From assembly GCF_900129095.1 (NCBI RefSeq), contig NZ_FQVA01000001.1, positions 1,488,001 to 1,552,000 of the forward strand: a DNA stretch of 64,000 nt. The letters are read 5' to 3'. This document shows, piece after piece, positions 1-8,109 of this stretch; the stretch's first letter is position 1; the number at the start of each line of letters is the position of its first letter. A model generated the notes under the pieces. The model saw only the letters and a list, made by a program, of their open reading frames with translations. It had not been told where the DNA came from and made no database searches. The translations under genes were made by a program, and so were the position numbers. This stretch comes from Microbulbifer donghaiensis. GTDB taxonomy: Bacteria; Pseudomonadota; Gammaproteobacteria; Pseudomonadales; Cellvibrionaceae.

Positions 1-311
1 CAGTCGGCGCCGGCAGATACCGGCGATGACACCGCTTCATCAGCCTGCGGCGCCGGTGCGGGCGGCGCATCTACTTCGCCCTCGGCCTTGAGCACCACCT
101 GGGCGCCCAGTTTCGCCAGTGTGGCCTGCAGCTGCTCGGCCTGCGCTTTCGCCAACCCTTTCTTGATTGCCAGCGGACGGCCGTTGAACAGCTTGTCGAT
201 AGTTTCCGGACCGGCCTTAAACAACCGCGCCAGGTGTGCTTTTACATCGGCGGCGGTGAATCCGGGCACCAGGTCGCCGCGAAAGATCAGGCTGTAAGTG
301 GGTTGTGACAT
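1..311 (-). CDS. Partial hypothetical protein (N-terminus only)
   Basis: The gene runs off the left edge, so only about the first 103 residues are visible. It starts at an ATG (MSQPTYSLIFRGDL). The visible part is a compact region of about 75 residues rich in lysine and alanine, with a 'LFxxGPETIDKLFNGRPLAIKKGL' pattern. It then passes into an Ala/Pro-rich linker. This head-plus-linker layout resembles small domains that precede RDD-type or other membrane domains in Pseudomonas-like genomes, but the part that would decide this lies outside the window. It follows cysE on the same strand with a 16 bp gap and may share its transcript. Function not assigned. Confidence 0.7.
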   Translation of the reverse strand, partial: MSQPTYSLIFRGDLVPGFTAADVKAHLARLFKAGPETIDKLFNGRPLAIKKGLAKAQAEQLQATLAKLGAQVVLKAEGEVDAPPAPAPQADEAVSSPVSAGAD

Positions 312-327
312 GGGCTTGCCTCTGTTG

Positions 328-1176
328 TTATTCGTCCGGACTCAGCGTCTGGTCCATTGTATAGGCCGGGGCCGCGGCGGTGGTACCGCCGACCTGGCGC
401 GCAGGCACCCCGGCAACGGTGGTGTGCTCAGGCACATCGCTCAACACCAGACTGCCCGCGGCAATTTTCACACTCTCACCAATCCTCACCGGACCGAGAA
501 TTTTCGCGCCCGCACCGATCATTACCCCGCGGCCGATTTTCGGGTGCCGGTCACCGCCACCACTGCCACTACCGCCAAGTGTCACCGAATGCAGAATAGA
601 AACGTCGTCCTCGACCACGGTGGTCTCCCCCACCACCAGACCGGTGGCATGGTCGATCATGATGCCGCAGCCAAACTTGGCCGCCGGATGGATATCCACC
701 GCGAACTGCTCCGACACCCGGCTCTGGAAATAGAGCGCCAGCGTGTGCCGCCCCTGCTGCCACAGCCAGTGGGCCACGCGGTGCGACTGCAGGGCGTGAA
801 AACCCTTGAAATAGAGGAAGGGCGTCAGGTACTGATCGCAGGCGGGATCGCGGTCGTACCAGGCGCTGATATCCGCGCGCATACAGCGGGGGATGGACGC
901 ATCCGCCTGCAGTGCCGCAGCGATAACCTCCTGCAGCGCCGTCGCGGTCAGCGCGTTGTGATCCAGCACCGATGCCAGTTGATAGGCGAGCGCATCGTCG
1001 AGGGATTTGTGCCGCAGCACGGTATTGTGGAAGTAACTCGCCAGTACCGGTTCGCCGACGGCCGCTTCCGACGCCTCGGCGCGCATCGCCTGCCAGATAT
1101 CCCGTTGTCCAGTCTCAACGTCGATGATCAGATCCTCACTCAACCTAAATCCGGATAACAGTGATCCGGCACGCAC
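328..1176 (-). CDS. cysE: Serine O-acetyltransferase
   Basis: Transfers acetyl from acetyl-CoA to L-serine, the first step of cysteine synthesis; cytoplasmic hexamer in the family. The N-terminal helical SATase domain covers about residues 25-140. A left-handed beta-helix of hexapeptide repeats follows (about 160-260), with the catalytic 'DIHPAAKFG' (Asp161, His163) and 'MIDHATG' (His176) motifs and the flexible Gly/Ser loop 'GGSGSGGGD'. The 282-residue length is close to the E. coli enzyme (273). The start is uncertain: the GTG at 1176 overlaps the upstream peptidase gene by 37 bp, while a TTG at 1143 overlaps its TGA and would give a more usual N-terminus. The feedback-inhibited class cannot be judged from sequence alone. 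Confidence 0.93.
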   Translation of the reverse strand: MRAGSLLSGFRLSEDLIIDVETGQRDIWQAMRAEASEAAVGEPVLASYFHNTVLRHKSLDDALAYQLASVLDHNALTATALQEVIAAALQADASIPRCMRADISAWYDRDPACDQYLTPFLYFKGFHALQSHRVAHWLWQQGRHTLALYFQSRVSEQFAVDIHPAAKFGCGIMIDHATGLVVGETTVVEDDVSILHSVTLGGSGSGGGDRHPKIGRGVMIGAGAKILGPVRIGESVKIAAGSLVLSDVPEHTTVAGVPARQVGGTTAAAPAYTMDQTLSPDE

Positions 1177-1850
1177 ACAAAGCGCGTATAAATCTCATCC
1201 ATTTGTGCGCACACAGTGTCGCACAGTTCCAACTCGCAGCTCTGCAGTTGTTCACAGAGTCGCTCCGGAGACAATAAATGTTGCAGCTCAAAAGCCCGCG
1301 GTGCGTAACTCAGGTGCCAGCGCTCCGGCGCCACCCCGCCGCGGTCCTTGGCATAGGGACGGAACAGGCCGTAGCTTTTCCCTGCGGCAATGCGCGCATC
1401 CAGCCAGCAGTGAAATGGCCCGAAAATGCCTTCGTCGGCCACTTCCTGCGGCGTCAGCTGCGGGCGGTAATCGTCGGGCATCGCCGCGACATCCACCACA
1501 TCGAAATCCGTGCCCCAATGGTGCCGCGAAGCACCCGGCAATGCGGACCAGCGCAATATCGCGAATGCGGTCTGTACCGCCGACAGTTGCGCCACATCCA
1601 GCGCCACCCCGCTACTGTCGAGCACCGGGCGCAGGCCCGCCGCCTTGTTGTTCCAGATGGTACGCTGGCGCTCGAAGCTGCGGAACCCGGAGACTACCAG
1701 CGGATCGAAGCCCGCTGCACGCGCATCGGCACACAAGCGCTCAAAGGCGACCAGCGCTTCAGGATGAAGCAACTGTCCCGAGCGCGGATCGACAATCACA
1801 TGCTCGTCGCTGAGACCAAACAACATGCGTTTTAGCGGTGCAGCCAGCAT
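1140..1850 (-). CDS. M15-family D-Ala carboxypeptidase (LdcB/VanY-like)
   Basis: Predicted zinc peptidase that trims peptidoglycan stem peptides. The M15B signature is complete: 'SGFRS' at residues 54-58, SxHxxGxxxD at 108-117 (zinc ligands His110 and Asp117) and ExxH at 176-179 (Glu176 base, His179 ligand). At 236 residues it is a single catalytic domain. There is no clear signal peptide: the N-terminus 'MLAAPLKRMLFG' is short and weakly hydrophobic, so the cellular location is unclear. It overlaps the start of cysE, which suggests translational coupling, although the functional link is not obvious. LD- versus DD-carboxypeptidase specificity cannot be decided here. Confidence 0.88.
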   Translation of the reverse strand: MLAAPLKRMLFGLSDEHVIVDPRSGQLLHPEALVAFERLCADARAAGFDPLVVSGFRSFERQRTIWNNKAAGLRPVLDSSGVALDVAQLSAVQTAFAILRWSALPGASRHHWGTDFDVVDVAAMPDDYRPQLTPQEVADEGIFGPFHCWLDARIAAGKSYGLFRPYAKDRGGVAPERWHLSYAPRAFELQHLLSPERLCEQLQSCELELCDTVCAQMDEIYTRFVCVPDHCYPDLG

Positions 1851-2103
1851 AACCCTCTCACGGACAGGAAATCTGAACAGAGCGAACTAAAGTGAAGAAA
1901 CTTCATATCGCACTCTACCAAAAACGGAGACGCCACCACGCATTAAGCAAAATTTATTTGATAGCAATTTCGATTCGCCTTCCGTTCTTAGTACCAATAT
2001 TAATGAATGTTTGGCCCTTTATCGTTTTATGCTATTTTCAGTCGCGCGGCAAAAGGACTTTGCCAAGCAAAAACGGACGCCAACTTAGTTAGGGAAGACC
2101 CAC

Positions 2104-2388
2104 ATGCACCCGAGTCAATCAGAGCTGTTAAAACTGAAAAACCTGGGCCTCGCCTCTGTCAATATCCTCCATTCCATCGGTATTCGCTCCTGCGATGATC
2201 TGCGCCGGGTAGGCCCGGTAGATGCCTTTATCAGCATTCGCAACCGCGGTATCAATGCCTCCCGGGTAATGCTCTACGCCCTGCAGGGTGCACTGCTCGA
2301 TGTGCACTGGAACGACCTGGATCCAGACGTGAAAGCGCACCTGGCCAGCGAGGCCGACCGGCTCCTGTCGGCACAGGACTCAGAGTAA
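2104..2388 (+). CDS. TfoX/Sxy C-terminal domain protein
   Basis: A 94-residue protein matching the TfoX C-terminal domain, a helix-hairpin-helix-like fold: 'LKNLGLASVNILHSIGIRSCDDLRRVG' is the typical opening. It lacks the N-terminal domain of full-length TfoX/Sxy, the competence regulator of Haemophilus and Vibrio, so a competence role should not be assumed. Stand-alone versions are common in gammaproteobacteria and have no established role. The 253 bp upstream gap is AT-richer than the surroundings (including AT-rich stretches around 1950-2035), consistent with a promoter, but I could not fix -35/-10 boxes. htpX follows after 104 bp. Confidence 0.85.
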   Translation: MHPSQSELLKLKNLGLASVNILHSIGIRSCDDLRRVGPVDAFISIRNRGINASRVMLYALQGALLDVHWNDLDPDVKAHLASEADRLLSAQDSE

Positions 2389-2492
2389 GCAACGCCGGAA
2401 AATTCGCGAAGTGGGGGCGCCGGGGATCTTGAAAGCGCCGCCGCCGCCCCTATCTACACTTCCTCCTAAGACATCTTGATTGGAGTACACCG

Positions 2493-3377
2493 ATGTTGCG
2501 CATTGGTCTGTTTCTTTTGACCAACTTTGCCGTTCTGGTCTTGGTCGGCATTATATTCAACCTTCTCGGCATTCAGGGCATTCTCGATGCCAATGGCGTC
2601 AACCTGAACCTCGGCGCCCTGCTGACGATGTGTGCCATCTTTGGCTTCGGCGGCGCACTGATCTCGCTGCTGATGTCCAAGACCATCGCGCGCATGTCCA
2701 CCCGCACCCAGGTTATCGACCAGCCGCGCACCGCCGACGAGCAGTGGCTGGTGGAAACTGTGCGCGAGCTGGCACAGAAAGCCGGTATCGGTATGCCGGA
2801 CGTGGGTATTTTCCCGATGCCACAGGCCAACGCCTTCGCAACCGGCTGGAACCGTAACAGCGCCCTGGTGGCCGTTAGCTCGGGCTTGCTGGAACGCTTC
2901 AACCGCGACGAAGCCCGGGCAGTCATCGGCCATGAAATCGGCCACGTCGCCAATGGCGATATGGTCACCCTGGCCCTGATTCAGGGTGTGGTGAACACCT
3001 TCGTGATGTTCTTCGCCCGTTTAGTCGGCTTCTTCGTCGACCGGGTGCTGATGCGCAACGAACAGGGACTGGGTATTGGCTACTTCGTGACGTCCATCAT
3101 CATGGACATCGTATTCGGTGTCTTCGCGATGATGGTCGTGGCCTGGTTTAGTCGCCGCCGCGAGTACCGTGCCGACGCCGCCGGCGCCAGCCTCGCCAGC
3201 CCCCAATCCATGATTGCCGCGCTGCAGCGGATCAAGGCGGAATCCGAGGCAGGCCGCGAGCAGCCCCTGCCGAGCAACATGAAGGCCTTCGGCATCTACG
3301 GCAACATGGGCGCGCTGCTGGCCAGCCACCCGCCGCTGGAGGATCGCATCCTGGCGCTGCAGAGCCCTCAGCGCTAG
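2493..3377 (+). CDS. htpX: Membrane zinc metalloprotease HtpX
   Basis: Heat-shock M48B protease of the inner membrane that degrades misfolded membrane proteins in partnership with FtsH. Two N-terminal membrane segments (about residues 4-24 and 40-60) come before the cytoplasmic catalytic motif HEIGH (His147-Glu148-His151). Two more hydrophobic segments follow (about 160-180 and 192-215), and a downstream '[12 protein letters not shown]' supplies the third zinc ligand. Length 294, like E. coli HtpX (293). The start has a good Shine-Dalgarno (GGAG, 7 bp before ATG). The last five codons plus stop are copied in tandem just downstream (see the 3361 repeat). Confidence 0.96.
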   Translation: MLRIGLFLLTNFAVLVLVGIIFNLLGIQGILDANGVNLNLGALLTMCAIFGFGGALISLLMSKTIARMSTRTQVIDQPRTADEQWLVETVRELAQKAGIGMPDVGIFPMPQANAFATGWNRNSALVAVSSGLLERFNRDEARAVIGHEIGHVANGDMVTLALIQGVVNTFVMFFARLVGFFVDRVLMRNEQGLGIGYFVTSIIMDIVFGVFAMMVVAWFSRRREYRADAAGASLASPQSMIAALQRIKAESEAGREQPLPSNMKAFGIYGNMGALLASHPPLEDRILALQSPQR

Positions 3378-3484
3378 GACAAGAGCCCTCAGCGCTAGGA
3401 CAAGAGCCCTCAGCGCTAGGACAAGAGCCCTCAGCGCTAGGACGAGAGCCCTCAGCGTTAAGAAATAGCCCTCAGCGCCAACAG
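3361..3484 (+). repeat. 21-bp tandem repeat made from the htpX 3' end
   Basis: Six copies of a 21-bp unit (agagccctcagcgctaggac plus one base) start at 3361, 3382, 3403, 3424, 3445 and about 3465. The first four are essentially identical and the last two are degenerate. The first copy is the coding end of htpX (Q-S-P-Q-R-stop), so every perfect copy repeats the TAG stop. The array looks like slippage or recombination expansion of the gene end. The same core (agccctcagcgc) also occurs once at about 21917 near the pnp terminator. Confidence 0.95.
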
Positions 3485-3631
3485 CCGAAAGGCCACAGCG
3501 CCAGCAAAACAGGAGAGAGCCCGAACACGGATAGAAAAGGCCTCTTTACCATCAAAACTTCAGTTGTTAACCCGGCTTCCGGCCGGGTTAACATGTCCCC
3601 TTTCGAATCCAGACACCGCACAACGCTGACC

Positions 3632-4687
3632 ATGAACAAGTTCAAAGCCTTGCTGCTGGCCGCGCCACTGCTGTTGCTTACCAGTCTCGCCAATGCAACG
3701 ACTCCGGTGCCGGTCTTTGCCACCGACGACGAACAGAACACCATGCAGGTGTTCAATTTCGCCAGTCCTTCGGTAGTCTACGTCACCAATGAAACCCTGG
3801 TCCGCGACCGCTGGACCCTGCGGCTGCACACCGTGCCCAAGGGCGCCGGCAGCGGCTTTATCTGGGACGACCTCGGCCATGTGGTGACCAACTTCCACGT
3901 CATCGAGGGCGCGCGCAAGGTTACCATCACCCTGCAGGACCGCAGCGAGTGGCCGGCTCAGCTGGTCGGCTCGGCACCGGAAAAAGACCTGGCGGTGCTG
4001 AAGATCGACGCCCCACCGGAACTGCTTAAGCCGCTGGAGGCCGGCACTTCCAACAACCTGGCCGTGGGCCGCAAGGTTCTCGCCATCGGCAATCCGTTCG
4101 GCCTCGATACCACGTTGACCACCGGCGTGGTCAGTGCACTGGGACGCGAGATTCAGGCCGCCAACAACCGCACCATTCGCAATGTGATCCAGACGGACGC
4201 TGCGATTAACCCCGGCAACTCCGGCGGCCCCCTGCTCGACAGCAGCGGCCGCCTGATTGGTGTCAACACCGCGATCTACAGCCCCAGCGGCGCCAGCGTC
4301 GGTATCGGCTTTGCGATTCCGGTCGATACGGTGAAGAAGATAGTGCCGGAGCTGATCGCCCACGGCCGCCTCGTCCGCCCGGTACTGGGTATCGAATCGG
4401 CACCGGACCAGTGGGCCAGCCAGTACGGATACGAGGGCGTCGCCGTTTTGCGCACAGCGCCCGGCATGCCTGCAGAGCGGGCCGGGCTGCGCGGAATTTA
4501 CCGCACCCGGCGCGGCGGCTGGCAGCTGGGCGACGTTATCGTGGAGGTGGACAGCCAGCCGGTGAACACCTATGACGACCTGATGAACGTGCTGGAGAAT
4601 CACCGCGCCGGTGACGAGGTTAGCCTGGGCGTCGTGCGCGACGGGAAAAGACGCCAAACATCGATTACACTCGCCGCTCCCGAATAA
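3632..4687 (+). CDS. Periplasmic trypsin-like serine protease with PDZ domain (HtrA/DegS-like)
   Basis: Predicted periplasmic S1C protease. I place the start at ATG 3632 because it opens directly with a signal peptide (MNKFKALLLAAPLLLL..., cleavage near 'LANA-TT'); an upstream in-frame ATG at 3593 would add 13 polar residues. Numbered from 3632, the catalytic triad is His89 ('VVTNFHV'), Asp119 ('EKDLAVLKID') and Ser197 ('NPGNSGGP'). A single PDZ domain follows (about 250-345, 'APGMPAERAGLR', 'LGDVIVEVDSQPV'). One PDZ fits DegS/HhoB-like rather than DegP layouts. However, the cleavable signal and the absence of a membrane anchor differ from DegS, so the exact homologue is open. Confidence 0.9.
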   Translation: MNKFKALLLAAPLLLLTSLANATTPVPVFATDDEQNTMQVFNFASPSVVYVTNETLVRDRWTLRLHTVPKGAGSGFIWDDLGHVVTNFHVIEGARKVTITLQDRSEWPAQLVGSAPEKDLAVLKIDAPPELLKPLEAGTSNNLAVGRKVLAIGNPFGLDTTLTTGVVSALGREIQAANNRTIRNVIQTDAAINPGNSGGPLLDSSGRLIGVNTAIYSPSGASVGIGFAIPVDTVKKIVPELIAHGRLVRPVLGIESAPDQWASQYGYEGVAVLRTAPGMPAERAGLRGIYRTRRGGWQLGDVIVEVDSQPVNTYDDLMNVLENHRAGDEVSLGVVRDGKRRQTSITLAAPE

Positions 4688-4704
4688 CCGATAAAAGAAT
4701 TGCT

Positions 4705-5049
4705 GTGCAGAAATATTTTCTTTGCCGTTACGAAGAACTGACCGAAGGCCAGTCGAAGGGGTTTTCTCTCGGTGACACTGCCGCCGGCACCGACAATGTA
4801 TTTGCCGTGATGAAAGACGGCGAGGTTTACGCCTACAAAAACAGCTGCCCGCACCGGGGCATCAATCTGAATTGGCAGGAAGACCAGTTCCTCGATCCCG
4901 ACGGCGCCCTGATTCAATGTGCGTCACACGGCGCCCTGTTCCTGATCGAGACCGGCGAGTGTATCGCCGGCCCCTGCACCGGCGATGCGCTGACACCGGT
5001 GCCGGTCGAGCACACGGCGGAAGGCCTTTACGTATTGCTGGCAGAATGA
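4705..5049 (+). CDS. Rieske [2Fe-2S] domain protein
   Basis: A 114-residue single-domain Rieske ferredoxin-like protein. The cluster ligands are in CPHRG (Cys48, His50) and CASHG (Cys72, His75), the two-box pattern of Rieske centres. There is no signal peptide or membrane segment, so it is likely a cytoplasmic electron carrier. The start is GTG at 4705, 17 bp after the protease stop, and co-transcription with that gene is likely. The partner oxygenase or reductase is not nearby, so the electron acceptor is unknown. Similar orphan Rieske proteins are frequent in gammaproteobacteria. Confidence 0.88.
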   Translation: MQKYFLCRYEELTEGQSKGFSLGDTAAGTDNVFAVMKDGEVYAYKNSCPHRGINLNWQEDQFLDPDGALIQCASHGALFLIETGECIAGPCTGDALTPVPVEHTAEGLYVLLAE

Positions 5050-5103
5050 GCCGGATATCGCAAAAAAGACCGACTAACGCGTAGTCGTTCCTGCAAAAGC
5101 CTG

Positions 5104-5802
5104 TCAGCGAAAAGGGATCGCTTCGTAAAGCGCAATCTCCACCGCGTTGATGCGCGCCCGATAGGCGAGCACTTCAACGCCCGCAGCCACTGCCGCATCC
5201 AGTGCCTCGGCGTAAGCGGGATCAATTTCCCGCGCGGCCTGCACAGTTTCGATACCCGTGTGCTGCACGCAGTAAAACAAGACCGCACGCACGCCGTTTT
5301 CGGCCAGCTTCTGCAACTCGCGCAGGTGCTTGGCGCCGCGGCTACTGACCGCGTCGGGAAAGAGACCGCGATTGCCTTCAGCCAGGGTCACATTTTTGAC
5401 TTCAACGTAACAATCACCGTCGCCCCCCGACAGCAGCAGATCGATTCGGCTGTTCTCGTCGCCGTAGCGCACCTCGCGTCGCAGGCTTTCATAGCCCTGC
5501 AATTCCGACACCACACCGCTTGTAATCGCCTCCTCGACCAGCGCGTTGGCACGGCCGGTATTGACCCCGGCCAGAGCCCCCTCCGGCGTGGTGGTCACTT
5601 CCAGTGTGTGGCGATACTTGCGCTTGGGGTTGCCGGAATCTGAATACCAGCAAGGCGTGTTCTCAGCCCAGCAGTTTTTCATCGAGCCGGTATTGGGACA
5701 GTGAATGGTGAAAATTTCACCTTCCGGGGTTTCGATATCGGCGAGGAAACGCTTGTAGCGGCGCAACAGGTTGGCCCGCTGCAGGGGAGGATTAAGCTTC
5801 AC
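5104..5802 (-). CDS. sfsA: SfsA DNA/RNA nuclease-like protein
   Basis: Sugar fermentation stimulation protein A family, with an OB-fold N-terminus and a PD-(D/E)XK nuclease-like core. Family hallmarks visible are 'RYKRFLADIETPEGE' near the start, 'HCPNTGSMKNCW', 'ESLRREVRYGDENSRIDLLL' and 'CYVEVKNVTL', which gives the D...E-x-K catalytic set. The 232-residue length is normal. It converges on the Rieske gene with a 54 bp gap. Its start faces the 5828-6141 palindromic element, which therefore lies in the sfsA/dksA divergent promoter region. Confidence 0.93.
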   Translation of the reverse strand: MKLNPPLQRANLLRRYKRFLADIETPEGEIFTIHCPNTGSMKNCWAENTPCWYSDSGNPKRKYRHTLEVTTTPEGALAGVNTGRANALVEEAITSGVVSELQGYESLRREVRYGDENSRIDLLLSGGDGDCYVEVKNVTLAEGNRGLFPDAVSSRGAKHLRELQKLAENGVRAVLFYCVQHTGIETVQAAREIDPAYAEALDAAVAAGVEVLAYRARINAVEIALYEAIPFR

Positions 5803-5827
5803 GTGACGACCATAACTGACTTTTTAA

Positions 5828-6141
5828 GCGCCACAAAATACTAGGGAACCTATGCGCAAGTCCATGGCCTCTCTGGCTTCCAGAGCGGCTCACAATCAAG
5901 GCGCGACTTTGCAGGAATGCCGAGGCCTTTCAAAAAGTTGCAACGCGGAGTGTGAGTCGCTCTGGAAGTCGGGATGCCGCACCACCCGATGGGCGCGCCC
6001 TGAAGCGAACATCTGCTGCGTTGCAGTGCTTGTAAAGGGCTGGCCATTCACTGCGCACTGCGCCTAACAGCTGCACGCTTCAGGGCCCGCAGAGAGGCTA
6101 TGGACTTGCGCATAGGTTCCCCGATCAACATTTTGTGGCGC
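5828..6141. repeat. Large nested palindromic element between sfsA and dksA
   Basis: A 314-bp intergenic structure. Outer inverted repeat: 5828-5839 (GCGCCACAAAAT) with 6130-6141, 12 bp perfect. Next, 5844-5874 pairs with 6091-6121 over 31 bp with one mismatch. Inside are two further arms: 5877-5894 with 5951-5968 (18 bp, one mismatch) and 5997-6007 with 6076-6086 (11 bp perfect). Smaller hairpins lie within them (e.g. GCA-GGAA-TGC at 5911-5920). No protein is encoded. It looks like a non-autonomous, multi-branched element. The outer 12-bp pair may be an older palindrome into whose loop the element inserted (inference). Confidence 0.85.
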
Positions 6142-6312
6142 GAACCGAAGAGATTTGGTAGCTTCTTCGCCCTCGGTCGCCAGGGCCATCGATGTATCAG
6201 GGTTGGGGGCGCCGGAAGAAGGAATCGCCTGCCATCATGTCCAAATTGATCGGGTTAAAAATGCACCAGCCCGAACAATTCCGGACTAGGCTAGATTGAA
6301 TTTGGTGGTATT

Positions 6313-6330
6313 GCCCCCATAAATGGGGGC
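6313..6330 (+). promoter_or_regulatory. GC-rich hairpin in the dksA 5' leader
   Basis: GCCCCCAT (6313-6320) and ATGGGGGC (6323-6330) form an 8-bp perfect stem with a 2-base spacer, 26 bp before the dksA ATG. No U-run follows, so it is not a standard terminator. A leader hairpin affecting dksA mRNA stability or translation is an inference. Confidence 0.55.
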
Positions 6331-6356
6331 CCGTAAAGAATAGAGAGGCAACGACT

Positions 6357-6794
6357 ATGCCCAAAACTGCTGCGAGCACCGAATCTCTGCACGGCTTTGA
6401 GCCCTACAAAGAGAAGAAGGGCGAAGAGTACATGAATGAGAAGCAGCAGGAGCACTTCCGCAACCTGCTGCGGGCCTGGAAGGCCGAGCTGATGGCGGAG
6501 GTGGACCGCACCGTTTCCCATATGAAAGACGAGGCAGCCAATTTCCCGGATCCGGCCGACCGCGCCAGCCAGGAAGAAGAGTTCAGCCTCGAGCTGCGCA
6601 CCCGCGATCGCGAGCGCAAGCTCATCAAGAAAATCGATGCCACTCTCGAACTGATCGACCAGGACGACTACGGCTTCTGCGAAGCCTGTGGCGTGGAAAT
6701 CGGCATTCGCCGCCTGGAAGCACGTCCCACCGCAACCCTGTGCGTGGACTGCAAGACCCTGGCGGAGATCAAGGAAAAGCAGATTTCCGGCTGA
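6357..6794 (+). CDS. dksA: RNA polymerase-binding transcription factor DksA
   Basis: Binds the RNA polymerase secondary channel and acts with ppGpp to repress rRNA and activate amino-acid promoters. The 145-residue protein has the coiled-coil region (about 30-105) whose tip carries the two acidic residues in 'FPDPADRA' (Asp65 and Asp68). It also has a complete four-cysteine zinc finger (Cys108, Cys111, Cys129, Cys132), so it is the zinc-containing type. The start has a good ribosome site (AGAGAGGC). gluQ follows after 78 bp, the classical dksA-gluQ pairing. Confidence 0.97.
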   Translation: MPKTAASTESLHGFEPYKEKKGEEYMNEKQQEHFRNLLRAWKAELMAEVDRTVSHMKDEAANFPDPADRASQEEEFSLELRTRDRERKLIKKIDATLELIDQDDYGFCEACGVEIGIRRLEARPTATLCVDCKTLAEIKEKQISG

Positions 6795-6872
6795 TCTCAT
6801 CTTTGGCGAAGTGGCGGTCCCCATGATCGCCCACCTCTCGAGGGCGGCCTTTGGGGTCGCCCCTGCACAACC

Positions 6873-7745
6873 TTGAAAACCTCCACTCCCTATATCGGCC
6901 GCTTTGCGCCCTCACCCACCGGACCGCTGCACTTCGGCTCACTGGTCTGCGCCCTGGGCAGCTACCTCGACGCCACCGCCCACGGTGGACACTGGCTGGT
7001 GCGCATGGAAGACCTGGATCCACCGCGGGAAGAGCCGGGCGCGGCAGATCGCATTGTCAGATCTCTCGAGGCCCACGGCCTGCACTGGCACGGCCCGCTG
7101 GAGTGGCAGAGCCGGCGCCACTCGCTGTATGAGGACACCCTCGCCGAACTCGCGGTACGGCAACTGGTATATCCCTGCCACTGTTCGCGCAGCCAGATCC
7201 GGCGCAATGGCGGTCACGACAACGACAGCTGCCGAACAGCCGGCGAGGAACAGGGCCCCTGTGCATTGCGGCTAAAGTGCGCCGGCGGCGAGGAGCATTT
7301 TCACGATCTCTGGCGCGGTGAGCAGCGCCAGCTGATCGGCGAGGACACCATTCTCAAACGGCGTGACGGCCTCTACGCCTATCAGTTGGCCGTTGTCGTC
7401 GACGATATCGACCAGGGCGTGAGTCACATTGTCCGCGGCGCCGACCTCCTCGACACCACCGGTGCGCAACAGGTGTTGTTTCGCATGCTCGGCGCAACAC
7501 CGCCACAATTCGGCCACCTACCCCTGGTAATGGGCCCCGACGGCCACCAGAAACTGAGCAAGCAGAATCACGCGCCGGCCATAGATAACCACAACGCCTC
7601 CGCCAACCTGTGTACTGCGCTCGACTTTCTCGGCTTTCACGTGCCAGCGGAATTGGCGCACGAAAAGCCAGAACATATTCTCAAATGGGCCGCGGCGCGC
7701 TGGCAGCGCCACCAGGTCGATATGCGCGACCGGCAATTGCACTGA
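6873..7745 (+). CDS. gluQ: Glutamyl-Q tRNA(Asp) synthetase
   Basis: Charges queuosine of tRNA-Asp with glutamate. It is a GluRS catalytic-domain paralogue without the anticodon-binding domain, which explains the 290-residue length. The HIGH-type motif is 'PSPTGPLHFGSL' (about 13-24) and the KMSKS-type motif is 'HQKLSKQ' (about 227-233). The zinc site opens with CHC at about residue 100 and continues in 'DSC'. The start appears to be TTG at 6873, since no ATG lies before the HIGH motif in frame. Confidence 0.95.
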   Translation: MKTSTPYIGRFAPSPTGPLHFGSLVCALGSYLDATAHGGHWLVRMEDLDPPREEPGAADRIVRSLEAHGLHWHGPLEWQSRRHSLYEDTLAELAVRQLVYPCHCSRSQIRRNGGHDNDSCRTAGEEQGPCALRLKCAGGEEHFHDLWRGEQRQLIGEDTILKRRDGLYAYQLAVVVDDIDQGVSHIVRGADLLDTTGAQQVLFRMLGATPPQFGHLPLVMGPDGHQKLSKQNHAPAIDNHNASANLCTALDFLGFHVPAELAHEKPEHILKWAAARWQRHQVDMRDRQLH

Positions 7746-7932
7746 GACGGTGCGGCAATTAACATTTTTCCGCCAATCGCAGGGCGTTGCGCAGATTCTG
7801 CTGTAATGCCCCAATACCGAATTCGATTTCCGTGGCTCGAATCACCCGATCGCAAACAGCGGCCGCTCCCGCAGCAATCGGTGGCCAAGGTTTGACTGCA
7901 GCCACCTTAGAGCAGATATCACTTAGCAATCT

Positions 7933-8109
7933 ATGAGCAACCGCACCCTGTTAATCCTGCTGGTACTGGCGGGTTACGTTTTCTCACCGACCATCTTTAC
8001 CTGGATGATCAATCCGGCCGGCGCCTGGTACCGCCCTTTTATCCTCTGGTTCGTACTGATCCTGCTGGCGGTGTTCGTGCAGATGAGGCGCAAGTCCGAT
8101 GAACTTTGA
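7933..8109 (+). CDS. Small membrane protein overlapping cbrA (CbrX-like)
   Basis: A 58-residue ORF starting MSNRTLLILLVLAGYVF and ending RRKSDEL. Two hydrophobic helices (about 4-24 and 32-50) are followed by a basic tail. Its last 11 bp overlap the start of the sensor kinase, so translational coupling is likely. A tiny membrane ORF overlapping cbrA is known from Pseudomonas (cbrX, from memory), and position, size and topology match. A TTGACT hexamer at about 7892 with a weak GATATC 17 bp downstream is a possible promoter, giving a very short leader. No clear Shine-Dalgarno is visible. Confidence 0.75.
   Translation: MSNRTLLILLVLAGYVFSPTIFTWMINPAGAWYRPFILWFVLILLAVFVQMRRKSDEL

Noticed and set aside
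3361..3484. CRISPR or attachment-site array
   Set aside because: Perfect 21-bp head-to-tail repeats with no spacers; derived from the htpX end.
5850..6067. Small ORFs inside the sfsA/dksA palindrome
   Set aside because: Both strands give similar short frames because the DNA is palindromic; no start signals.
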